From NCBI GenBank assembly GCA_020636025.1, contig JACJYQ010000006.1:248001-312000 (forward strand): a stretch of DNA of 64,000 nt, in the 5' to 3' direction. The position numbers and the translations under genes are program-made. The DNA comes from Lewinellaceae bacterium (lineage in GTDB: Bacteria > Bacteroidota > Bacteroidia > Chitinophagales > Saprospiraceae). Shown in pieces: positions 51,072 through 58,812 of this stretch; position 1 is the first letter of the stretch; each line of letters opens with the position of its first letter. The notes under the pieces are model-generated. The model worked only from the letters and a program-made list of their open reading frames with translations. It was not told the origin of the DNA and did not search any database.

Positions 51072-53585
51072 TCACTCCCATTTCACCTCCATATCCCTGA
51101 TCACCGCCGGAGCGCCGCCGTTGTACAAAATTCCAACACTGCCAAAGGAATTCACCTCAACCGGCAGTTCCATGACAACTTCGGCTACAACAGCTTCGGG
51201 GTAAGATGAAGCGTTGTATTTGGCATCGGTGCCAGCCGTGGCGATCAGTTTTCCAGCTTTCATTTGAAATTGGATGTGGCAATTTGTACGGTAACAGGAA
51301 GTGGAAACCGGCTCTCCTATACGGGTAACTTCACCATTCTTATATTGCACAAATACAAAATCCACGGAATTGCCATATTTGGTGGTGCGCTCTATGCGCA
51401 AGCCATAGCCACTCATGGTTTCGGAGTCGAACTTGATCAGCAGATCCATATACAATGGCGCTACGGAAAAGCCTTGTCCCGAGGATTTATAGGGAGCGAT
51501 TTGTAGCGATAGTTCCATGCCTTTATTGGTATTTGCAACGGGCGTATAACACATAAAACCACTTCTCCCCTGCATTAACCCGCTGATGTCCTGTGCTCCG
51601 TCCCGGCCTTCGCCGTAATACCAGGCGTCGCCAGTTGGGACAGGTCCATCGAGGTTATCGAGGTGTCGGAAAGTCCAGAACCCAGGGAGCACTTTTGGCT
51701 GATTGACTGTTGACAATTTGGAGAAATATGGGTGTAGTACTTTGCTGTCTGCTTGTATGTCGCCAGTCTGAATTTTATTGGGAAACAAAACTTCAACCGG
51801 ATTTCCGGGATTGCTCATATTATGTTTAGACTCTACCATTGCCTTGATGTAGTATCCGGCATCTCCAGCGTTCAATTCGTAAACATATAAAGGTTTGTTG
51901 AAGCGGGAAATGGCCATAGGAACATCCTCTGTTCCCATTTTATCTATGCAGCGGTACCAGGTAATCAGGCTTTGGTCATCCAAATCAGTATCAAGTTGAT
52001 ACTTGACACTAAGTGTGCCTTTACCGTTCAAAGTGATTTCCGGTGTTTTTCGGAAACCTGGCGCCGGCTGAATGCTTGGGAGGACAAGCAATTCAACAGC
52101 AGCTTCCAACCCGGAAGGCGTGGAAGCAACAATGATCACCTTTTGTGCTTCCTGGCTTTGGTTATCGGGTATAACTGTGCAAGTGATGCCGCCATTGGTT
52201 CTTATTAGCCTGGTGCAAGGATCGCCTTCAGGCCAGATCGTGAAAAGAATGCTGTCTGGCGTTACAGGTACATTGCCGAAGCGAAATAGCTCAACTGATA
52301 ATTCGGCCTTGTCTTTTCCGGTTTCAATGGTATCGCGATCAGAACGCATGAGCAATTGCGTGGGAATATCCGTGTACCGGGTATGTTGCATTAGCTCGGC
52401 CTCCTGTACATAGGATTTAATACCCATCGGATCCCAGTCGTCATTAGCCTTCAGCAGATTGTAGGTATTGTACAACACGCCATTATCCAACCTGATCCTG
52501 TATGCATCAAGGATTGGTTTTTCCATCATATCAACTGTATTGGCTGCATCATTTGCCCCAATAAAAAGCAGGCGTCCATTAATCGCATTGTCAAATTGAT
52601 AATTCCGCATGCTAACGGGGGGCAAATCTTTCCATCCCACGTACAGGTTCTTGTCTTCCGCATGAAAACGACTGTCCACAACGGCCAGTTGTCCACCTGC
52701 CTTTACAAAATACTGATTGCCATGGCAATAGGTATGTATATCGCAATTCAACAACACGGTGCCGGTGCCGCGGGTTATGTAAAATGGCTTGGAACTGTAA
52801 AAATCAAAAGTGCTGTTCAGGTAAACACCGGTACCACAAAGCGCATCGTCGGTGGATTCGAAATGACAGCGGTCGAACAACACGCGTTTGCCGCCAACAA
52901 AAGGACACAAATTCAGGCGACTGATAAACCGGGTGTTCCGCGCAACTATCTTATCACCATCGCAATGGATCAACTGTGCCTGCACGATGGCCTCCGCGCG
53001 TTTCTTTTTGCTCAATTCGGGCTTCAAAGGAAATTCAAGATCCACGTTGCAGTAATTGCCGAAGGTGATGTTCTCCGAGCTGGTACCATCGCCGTAAAAC
53101 CGGAACATGGTAAAGTTGCCCTGTGCTCCGATGGTTTGCCCTCTGTTGCAGGCAAGCACCACATTATTTGGGTCTTTGTTCAGCCCGTAAAATCGCAACC
53201 ATTTGCAGCGAATTTTCATGCCGTAAGGCGCCCGGTCTCCCGGCTCTGGAACCCGAATCTCCGGATCATCGGGGTTGTCGATCCAGTACACCCAGGGGGC
53301 TATATACAGCGTCATAGGATGCGCTTCGGTGCCCTCACTAAGCTGTTGCACAGCGCTTTGTATGGAGTTGAATACGAATGGATATTTCTCAGCCTCCTGA
53401 TCGCTTAATTGCCCGTCTATGAAGAAATCATGCGGGCCAAGCGCAATGGCATCTCCTCCGTAGATGATTCGGTTGCCGAGGAACTGGATTGGGTCCTTGG
53501 GGTCGAGTGGGTGGTAATTAACAGGTGTTTGTGTGGAAGCAAGGCTTATCGCAAACATGGAGCACAGGAGGCAAATAAATCTCAT
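51072..53585 (-). CDS. Secreted right-handed beta-helix protein, CE8 pectin esterase-like
   Basis: An 837-residue protein. The signal peptide is at 1-18 (FICLLCSMFAISLAS). Residues about 60-370 are a parallel beta-helix reading like carbohydrate esterase family 8: SIQSAVQQLSEG at the start, then TSSENITFGNYCNVD, ARNTRFISRLNLC, FDRCHFESTDDALCGTGVYL, LNCDIHTYCHGNQYFVKAGGQ in outline. Classical CE8 uses two Asp and an Arg; I could not place all of them. The C-terminal half (about 410-837) has Ig-like modules and a final beta-sandwich of concanavalin/laminin-like type. No T9SS tail is obvious. Together with the PL1 lyase at 58813 it suggests pectin or related polyuronate use. Confidence 0.75.
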   Translation of the reverse strand: MRFICLLCSMFAISLASTQTPVNYHPLDPKDPIQFLGNRIIYGGDAIALGPHDFFIDGQLSDQEAEKYPFVFNSIQSAVQQLSEGTEAHPMTLYIAPWVYWIDNPDDPEIRVPEPGDRAPYGMKIRCKWLRFYGLNKDPNNVVLACNRGQTIGAQGNFTMFRFYGDGTSSENITFGNYCNVDLEFPLKPELSKKKRAEAIVQAQLIHCDGDKIVARNTRFISRLNLCPFVGGKRVLFDRCHFESTDDALCGTGVYLNSTFDFYSSKPFYITRGTGTVLLNCDIHTYCHGNQYFVKAGGQLAVVDSRFHAEDKNLYVGWKDLPPVSMRNYQFDNAINGRLLFIGANDAANTVDMMEKPILDAYRIRLDNGVLYNTYNLLKANDDWDPMGIKSYVQEAELMQHTRYTDIPTQLLMRSDRDTIETGKDKAELSVELFRFGNVPVTPDSILFTIWPEGDPCTRLIRTNGGITCTVIPDNQSQEAQKVIIVASTPSGLEAAVELLVLPSIQPAPGFRKTPEITLNGKGTLSVKYQLDTDLDDQSLITWYRCIDKMGTEDVPMAISRFNKPLYVYELNAGDAGYYIKAMVESKHNMSNPGNPVEVLFPNKIQTGDIQADSKVLHPYFSKLSTVNQPKVLPGFWTFRHLDNLDGPVPTGDAWYYGEGRDGAQDISGLMQGRSGFMCYTPVANTNKGMELSLQIAPYKSSGQGFSVAPLYMDLLIKFDSETMSGYGLRIERTTKYGNSVDFVFVQYKNGEVTRIGEPVSTSCYRTNCHIQFQMKAGKLIATAGTDAKYNASSYPEAVVAEVVMELPVEVNSFGSVGILYNGGAPAVIRDMEVKWE

Positions 53586-53691
53586 AGTGACGGCATTGAA
53601 ACAATAATGGCTACAAATAATAGAGCAAGGTAGGCGAATCCTATTTGATATGGGTATTGCTTGTGGGGTGGGTATAGTTTTGATGTTGTAA

Positions 53692-53860
53692 TTAGGGTGT
53701 GTCTGAAAAATGCTGCCGAGGATTAAAAGAGTAGATTTTGGGCTCTGTGGAAGACTCCTTTTTTGAGGAATATCGGGCTATATTGCTCGAAAAAGAGGCG
53801 AAGCACAGGTTCCAAAAGATGCCTTTTAAGCCCGGCAAGTATTTTTCAGACACACCCTAA
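53692..53860. mobile_element. 169-bp MITE-like element
   Basis: Terminal inverted repeats of 23 bp with one mismatch (TTAGGGTGTGTCTGAAAAAT core; 53692-53714 and 53838-53860) enclose 123 bp. The interior encodes no transposase; a 41-codon fragment (ILGSVEDSFFEEYRAILLEK onward) runs into the right repeat and ends there. TTA/TAA at the edges could reflect a TA or TTA target site. It looks like a non-autonomous transposon or an internal deletion of an IS. Confidence 0.6.
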
Positions 53861-53886
53861 TGAGATAACATGTAAACCTTATTGAT

Positions 53887-55947
53887 ATGAGCAATAATTG
53901 GAATTCAAATAAGAAAGCTCCCTTTCTGGAACCAGTCAATGCCAAATTAGCTGGCTTGTTACCTTGTCTTGTGACGTTTGTCATGTTTATACACGCCTGT
54001 ATCACCCCGGAAAAACCTTCAGTTAACATAGAAGTTGATCAACCAATTGAATTTACATTCGATAGTTCCTGGCTACGGAACAATTGCCTGTCACCCTTTG
54101 AACCTGAAAAGATCTGGGTGGAGGAAATGAATGGCTATATCCCAGGTATTGTAGAGTTGGATTTTAAAGGGAATAGAAAAAGACTGGCCGACAGTATTGC
54201 CTCATTGATCAATATTTATGATACTGATTCTGAAACGGCACAATTGCGAAAACGGTACGTAGATGAATATGACTCGCTCATTTGGCTGGCCTGTCCAGGT
54301 AGAAATGTGGCACTATATGACCAAAAAACGAAATTGATTAAAGCCCTACCGATTCAACAAGTTTTAGATGTGGTCGTTAGGCCTAAAGCTGTTTATTTTT
54401 ATTGTGAAAGTGACATATACTATTGGTACAGAAAAGAAAAAACTGTGCGTCGAGTTGTTAAAACTCCTGGAGAGTTTGATTTAAAAACAAAAACCATTAT
54501 AGATCCAGGTTGCTTTATTGACCTGGAATACAGTTATAAATTTAATTCAGGAGATATTGTGTATTCAGACTTTCTTTTATACCTGAGGAATAAAAGAAAT
54601 CGTACTATCATATCTAAAAACAACATTGAGCTTTATAGAGACAACAATTCGATTTGGTATAATTATAGAGGAGAAAAAAAACAAGTGCCATTTAGAAAGA
54701 GTTATGCACATAACACATTTGTTTTTGGCAACAGAATTTGGCAGTTCAACGAAGATGTATCTTATGTCTTTGATCCGGAAAACAACCAATTAGAAGAATA
54801 TAAGTACCGCTTGCCAACCGTAAACAGTTCTTCATTTAGGTTTTATGTTGACAAAAAACACCTGTGGATTTATAACCCCGGATTGGTCATGCTTATCGAC
54901 CTAATTGATAAGAAACAATTTGAATTTCGGAACTCGCAAGCTATTGGATTCCAAAAACTAGTCTTTGACGACCATAATTTGTATATTCTTTATAGGCACA
55001 AATTAACTCTATACACAAAAGAAGCTTTTAAAAATCAATGTACTGAGTTTGATCCCAAACAGTACGACTCTAAGCTCGCCAATTTTGAGCATGTAGTCGA
55101 TTCTATAGGTCTTAAAAAAGATAGTGCAACTAGTGTTGTACTTGAAAAATTGAAATATTTAAAAGATGAATATGCCTGGCTCGATCATCCGGACATTAAA
55201 AGGCAATTGCAAATTCTGGATATTACCGCCTTCGAGAGTGTAAATTTCTCATTTCCAAATGGGCTTGTTGAATGCTATCGAGATAGTGCATTACCCCTAA
55301 CCAAAAGAATCAACTGCCTACATACACTTGTTGATCAGTATGGCAAAGGTTCAAATTTTAGAAAGGCTGCTGGTCTTAATAAGGAGTATATAAAATATTT
55401 TGGAAAAGAAGCCAGAGATGATGACTACTACTTCCGTTCAGTTGTGGATAGTTGCCTTGTTTATGTTAAGGTGATCGATAGTTTAGATCGTTTGGGCCTG
55501 GCAGAAGACTCTTTATGCTATTATAAGGCGATGGAACTCAGTACCATTTGTACTTCTAGGTGGTACAGTACTGAAAGTTGTGCAGGTTATATTTATACCA
55601 TTATGTATGATGCACTAAAAGAATTTATGTCTAAATTTCCAAACAGTAAACTCTGTGATAATGCGGAATTCACACTTACCTTAGGTTATGACTTTTTCTA
55701 TGAAGAATATGATGCGGAAGATATGAATATTCGCATCAATGAGTATGAGAAATTTTTAAGAAAATATCCAGATAGTGACACCAGAGCGGAGATTTACTTT
55801 GAAATATTTTTAGGATTAAGTTATTCTTATGAACCTGATGTTAATAAGGTGAGAAAAGCAGCGAAGCAATTTATTTCAGAATTTGTCAATGACAAGTGTG
55901 TACCTTATGTACGCGAAAGACTACTAGAGTTGAATATAACATTGTAA
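53887..55947 (+). CDS. Large AT-rich putative lipoprotein with propeller- and TPR-like parts
   Basis: A 686-residue protein. The N-terminus (about 18-38) is hydrophobic with LLPCLVTFVMFIHACI, which suits a lipoprotein signal preceded by a long n-region; an internal start is possible. Residues about 80-380 are rich in Tyr/Trp/Phe strands (YDQKTKLIKAL, VYFYCESDIYYWYRK, HLWIYNPGLVMLIDL), like a beta-propeller. The C-terminal 250 residues are helical with TPR-like text (YDALKEFMSKFPNSKLCDNAEF; EYEKFLRKYPDSDTRAEIYFE). I do not recognise a family. It is clearly more AT-rich than its neighbours and lies directly after the MITE-like element, which suggests recent acquisition. Confidence 0.65.
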   Translation: MSNNWNSNKKAPFLEPVNAKLAGLLPCLVTFVMFIHACITPEKPSVNIEVDQPIEFTFDSSWLRNNCLSPFEPEKIWVEEMNGYIPGIVELDFKGNRKRLADSIASLINIYDTDSETAQLRKRYVDEYDSLIWLACPGRNVALYDQKTKLIKALPIQQVLDVVVRPKAVYFYCESDIYYWYRKEKTVRRVVKTPGEFDLKTKTIIDPGCFIDLEYSYKFNSGDIVYSDFLLYLRNKRNRTIISKNNIELYRDNNSIWYNYRGEKKQVPFRKSYAHNTFVFGNRIWQFNEDVSYVFDPENNQLEEYKYRLPTVNSSSFRFYVDKKHLWIYNPGLVMLIDLIDKKQFEFRNSQAIGFQKLVFDDHNLYILYRHKLTLYTKEAFKNQCTEFDPKQYDSKLANFEHVVDSIGLKKDSATSVVLEKLKYLKDEYAWLDHPDIKRQLQILDITAFESVNFSFPNGLVECYRDSALPLTKRINCLHTLVDQYGKGSNFRKAAGLNKEYIKYFGKEARDDDYYFRSVVDSCLVYVKVIDSLDRLGLAEDSLCYYKAMELSTICTSRWYSTESCAGYIYTIMYDALKEFMSKFPNSKLCDNAEFTLTLGYDFFYEEYDAEDMNIRINEYEKFLRKYPDSDTRAEIYFEIFLGLSYSYEPDVNKVRKAAKQFISEFVNDKCVPYVRERLLELNITL

Positions 55948-56041
55948 AAACTACCCGTGTCTACTCAACGCCAGAACGCCTAAAGCCCCTTGTTATTTTG
56001 ATCTTTTTTCTTTATATTTGAATATACTTTTCCCTCCGGGA

Positions 56042-56080
56042 TCACTGATTTTACGGATTACTGGATTACACTGATTTTGA
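56042..56080. repeat. Left inverted repeat flanking the GxxExxY gene
   Basis: The 39-bp sequence (core GGATTACTGGATTACACTGA) recurs in inverted orientation at 56530-56570 with two mismatches and a 2-nt indel. Confidence 0.85.
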
Positions 56081-56103
56081 TTTTTAATGATTTTAAATGA
56101 ATT

Positions 56104-56484
56104 ATGACCCCTGATTACAAGTATTCGGATATTACTAAAAAGATCATTGGAGCCTCTTTTGAAGTACACAAATTCTTTGGAAATGGCTTTCAGGAAGTTA
56201 TTTACCAGCGGGCGCTGACTTATGAGTTTCGCCAGGTGGACCTGAGTTTTGCCCGTGAAATAGAGCAGGATATATTCTACAAAGATTTGCCTGATCCCAT
56301 CGGAAAACGCAGAGCAGATTTTGTAGTGGAAGGAAAGGTATTGGTAGAACTTAAGGCTGTCGGCCAATTAGACGAAATACACATGAACCAAGTCCTCAAC
56401 TATCTAAAAGCCTACAAACTGGAAGTAGCTCTACTGATAAACTTCGGCACCAAAAGCCTAACATTCAAAAGACTGATCTTGTAA
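56104..56484 (+). CDS. GxxExxY family protein
   Basis: A 126-residue protein named for its motif: Gly28-x-x-Glu31-x-x-Tyr34 in NGFQEVIYQRALTYEF. Before it is TKKIIGASFEVHKFFG, and after it are KRRADFVVEGKVLVELKAV and HMNQVLNYLKAYKLEVALLINFG, which form a PD-(D/E)xK nuclease-like core (D...ExK pattern in ADFVV and ELKAV). The function of the family is not established. Members occur in many Bacteroidota and inside intervening sequences of rRNA genes in some bacteria. Here it is enclosed by inverted repeats (56042-56080 and 56530-56570), making a cassette of about 530 bp. Confidence 0.93.
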   Translation: MTPDYKYSDITKKIIGASFEVHKFFGNGFQEVIYQRALTYEFRQVDLSFAREIEQDIFYKDLPDPIGKRRADFVVEGKVLVELKAVGQLDEIHMNQVLNYLKAYKLEVALLINFGTKSLTFKRLIL

Positions 56485-56529
56485 GTATTACAGAGTATTT
56501 TCAAAGTAATTATTAGATTACACAGATTA

Positions 56530-56570
56530 TCAAAAAATCAGTGTAATCCAGTAATCCATAAAATCTGTGA
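56530..56570. repeat. Right inverted repeat flanking the GxxExxY gene
   Basis: Inverted partner of 56042-56080. It ends 9 bp before the stop of the convergent effector-associated/ubiquitin-like gene. Confidence 0.85.
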
Positions 56571-56579
56571 TTCAGACGG

Positions 56580-57179
56580 TTACTCCTCCTCCTCCATATC
56601 ATCGATAAAGAACTTGCGCAAATAAACGGTATCATTTTCCTGCACCCCGTTTTCGCGGAGTGAGCGGCCATTGGGCAAAGCGGCGCTGGTGCGGTCGAGA
56701 ACCAAATCGAAATCAAAGACCTCCTGCATATCGGATGAGCTTAAATATTGGGGCATTACAGATAGCACCAGCCTGTTTTTTAGCTCCCGAGTATTCATGT
56801 CCGCAGCTACCTGCATCTCAAACACCTGACCGGTTTTGAAGCGTTTGTAGTACAGTTTGAATTTGGTGGTTGGTATGGGTGTCAGCAGAAGGGTTTCGCC
56901 CACATTTTTTAACACGGCATCCTCCGAAGTATTTTCTTCGGCGCCGGCCTCTACAACCATATCCAGCAAACTGCTGGCGATCCGGTTATACTCCTTGTCG
57001 AGCGGATCAATCATACCGCCGCCCAGAATCTTGATGTAATTGCTGTATCGCGACTCAATTAATACAATCCGTTCCTCAAATCCTTTTATATTTTGTGTGG
57101 CTGTTTTAAGCAAATCCATGGCTGGTTTCAGCTGCGCTGCGCCAATCAGTTGTTTTACCGTTTCCAGATCCTTTGACAT
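56580..57179 (-). CDS. Effector-associated-like domain fused to a ubiquitin-like beta-grasp domain
   Basis: A 199-residue protein. Residues 1-77 match the EAD11-like helical pattern (DLETVKQLIGAAQLKPAMDLL, then IESRYSNYIKILGGGMIDPL, then KEYNRIASSLLDMVVEA; compare R-Y and N-R-I positions of the family). Residues 78-103 are a linker. Residues 104-190 read as a ubiquitin-like beta-grasp: strands FKLYYKRF and GQVFEMQVAADM, helix NTRELKNRLVLSVMPQYL, strand DFDLVLDR, then LPNGRSLRENGVQENDTVYLR with the L-x-x-x-G-V-x-x-x-D-x-V-x-L ending seen in YukD/EsaB-type domains. No terminal Gly-Gly, so conjugation is unlikely. Both domains bind partners in conflict-type systems; none is adjacent. The fold calls are by eye. 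Confidence 0.6.
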   Translation of the reverse strand: MSKDLETVKQLIGAAQLKPAMDLLKTATQNIKGFEERIVLIESRYSNYIKILGGGMIDPLDKEYNRIASSLLDMVVEAGAEENTSEDAVLKNVGETLLLTPIPTTKFKLYYKRFKTGQVFEMQVAADMNTRELKNRLVLSVMPQYLSSSDMQEVFDFDLVLDRTSAALPNGRSLRENGVQENDTVYLRKFFIDDMEEEE

Positions 57180-57360
57180 GCATTAAAGGTATAAAATCTC
57201 TGTTATTGACAGGATTCGGTTGAATTATTTATGGGCGGGTTAAACCCTTTCAGTCACTTCCTTGTTGCCTAGGAATTCACTTACTTTTTACCTGATTCCT
57301 TTTTCGATGTGTGTCCTTGGCATGTATCGACAATTGGGCAAACCTCTGTTATTCAGCGCA

Positions 57361-58020
57361 ATGAAGCTATTTGTACTATTATTTCTCTTTACAATCTCCC
57401 CTCTAACTCTATTCTCCCAAACAAGTAATCTGGGCAACTGGATCATCTATTTTGGGAACAAGCAGATCGACAACAAGTGGAACTGGCACCACGAAGTACA
57501 GTACCGGAACTACAACGCCATTGGTGACCTGGAGCAACTGCTGTTGCGCACAGGCTTTGGATATAACCTTTCAGAAAATAACAATAACCTGTTGCTGGGC
57601 TATGGCTATGTCTTGAGTGAAAATTATCTGGATGGTACCGATATGAAACAAAGCATTAAAGAGCATCGGGTTTATCAGCAGTTCATTACCAAACAGCGTT
57701 TCAGCAGGGTGGCTTTGCAGCATCGCTACCGCTTCGAACAGCGTTGGGTGGAATCCGATTTCAAACTCAGGTTCAGGTATTTTCTCGCTTTAAATGTTGC
57801 GCTGAGCAATAAAACCCTGGTTGATAAAACCCTGTACCTGTCGGCCTACAATGAGGTCTTCCTGAACACCAAAAACACGGTGTTTGACCGCAACAGATTG
57901 TACGGTGGACTGGGGTACAAATTCAATAAACTCATCCGTGTTGAAGTGGGTTACATGAACCAGTTTTTTAGCCAGGGCAGCCGGGATCAAATAAATTTGG
58001 TGTCTTTTTTGAGTTTTTAA
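57361..58020 (+). CDS. DUF2490 family outer-membrane-type protein
   Basis: The ATG at 57361 gives 219 residues with a signal peptide (MKLFVLLFLFTISPLTLFSQ); a 33-residue upstream extension is not needed. The mature part is all beta with aromatic strand ends: NLGNWIIYFGNKQIDNKWNWHHEVQYRNYN, then LLRTGFGYNLSENNNNLLLGYGY in outline, ending NRLYGGLGYKFNKLIRVEVGYMNQF and a final Phe. This is the DUF2490 pattern, predicted to be a small outer-membrane beta-barrel. The function is unknown. It is convergent to the TapB-like gene (7 bp between stops). Confidence 0.85.
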   Translation: MKLFVLLFLFTISPLTLFSQTSNLGNWIIYFGNKQIDNKWNWHHEVQYRNYNAIGDLEQLLLRTGFGYNLSENNNNLLLGYGYVLSENYLDGTDMKQSIKEHRVYQQFITKQRFSRVALQHRYRFEQRWVESDFKLRFRYFLALNVALSNKTLVDKTLYLSAYNEVFLNTKNTVFDRNRLYGGLGYKFNKLIRVEVGYMNQFFSQGSRDQINLVSFLSF

Positions 58021-58027
58021 GGAGCTC

Positions 58028-58720
58028 CTAACGCTCCACCTTCGTCAATTCTTCCCAGCCGTCCATATTGCCTTTGCCATCATAGGTAACCGATTTTACC
58101 ATACCGATTTTGGGCGAGTACCAATACTCAATATGGTTTTTTCGGGTACCCAGCAATTTGTATTCGAAATCATAGCTGATCTTGTAGCAAGTGTAGGTTC
58201 CGGCGCTTGTAGTGAGTGACTCCTGCGATTCTACTTTTCTGTTTTTGACAAAATACTTGCTGTTCATCAATTGCAAAGCACCAAGTTCCATGGACATTTC
58301 CATTTCCGCATCAGGCAGGGTTTGTCCGACACGCATGTCACCTGGAAACATCTGATCGGTTCCGCTAACTGATATTTGTACATCCGCCGTTTGTTGCCGG
58401 TTTTGGGTAGGTGGAATAATCGAACGCATATCCATGTAAATGCTGCCTTTATAGCACTTCATTGGGAATGTATTCTGGTACGGGTTCTTGCCTTTTTTAT
58501 CTACTGCAGTCATGGTGATGCTGGCAATAAGCGTATCGCCATGATTGCTGATGCTGGCAACCTCCTGGGTTCTAACCGCCTGAATCTTGTCTTTCTTGTT
58601 ATAGCTCGTGTACTCCAGTTTTACGCCTTCCTGAAAAAAATCGTACATGGTTGCGCAATCCTGTGCAAAGGCTGTCAAGGGGAGCAAAAGGAGCAGCCAT
58701 AGGAAACTAAATCGGTTCAT
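58028..58720 (-). CDS. Secreted DUF3108/TapB-like protein
   Basis: The ATG at 58720 gives 230 residues with a signal peptide (FLWLLLLLPLTAFAQ); 32 upstream codons are unlikely to be translated. The mature part has a DUF3108-like beta barrel pattern: FFQEGVKLEYTSYNKKDKIQ, DTLIASITMTAVDKKGK, KCYKGSIYMDM, TSAGTYTCYKISYDFEYKL and HIEYWYSPKIGMVKSVTYD. Such proteins are periplasmic or surface and of unknown role; in Bacteroidota they occur as single genes. It starts 92 bp after the pectate lyase stop. Confidence 0.78.
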   Translation of the reverse strand: MNRFSFLWLLLLLPLTAFAQDCATMYDFFQEGVKLEYTSYNKKDKIQAVRTQEVASISNHGDTLIASITMTAVDKKGKNPYQNTFPMKCYKGSIYMDMRSIIPPTQNRQQTADVQISVSGTDQMFPGDMRVGQTLPDAEMEMSMELGALQLMNSKYFVKNRKVESQESLTTSAGTYTCYKISYDFEYKLLGTRKNHIEYWYSPKIGMVKSVTYDGKGNMDGWEELTKVER

Positions 58721-58812
58721 AGTGATTAAATTTTGTTGGTAATTATTCGGACGATAATGCCCATGTACAAATGTAGGGCGTATCTGGAAGAAACATGTGC
58801 TGAGAACATACT

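Noticed and set aside
52596..53408. 270-codon frame antisense to the beta-helix protein
   Set aside because: It lies fully within the CE8-like gene, has no recognisable motif and shows the mirrored codon pattern.
53722..53860. Small gene inside the MITE-like element
   Set aside because: The frame is open for only 41 codons, has no good start and ends in the terminal repeat.
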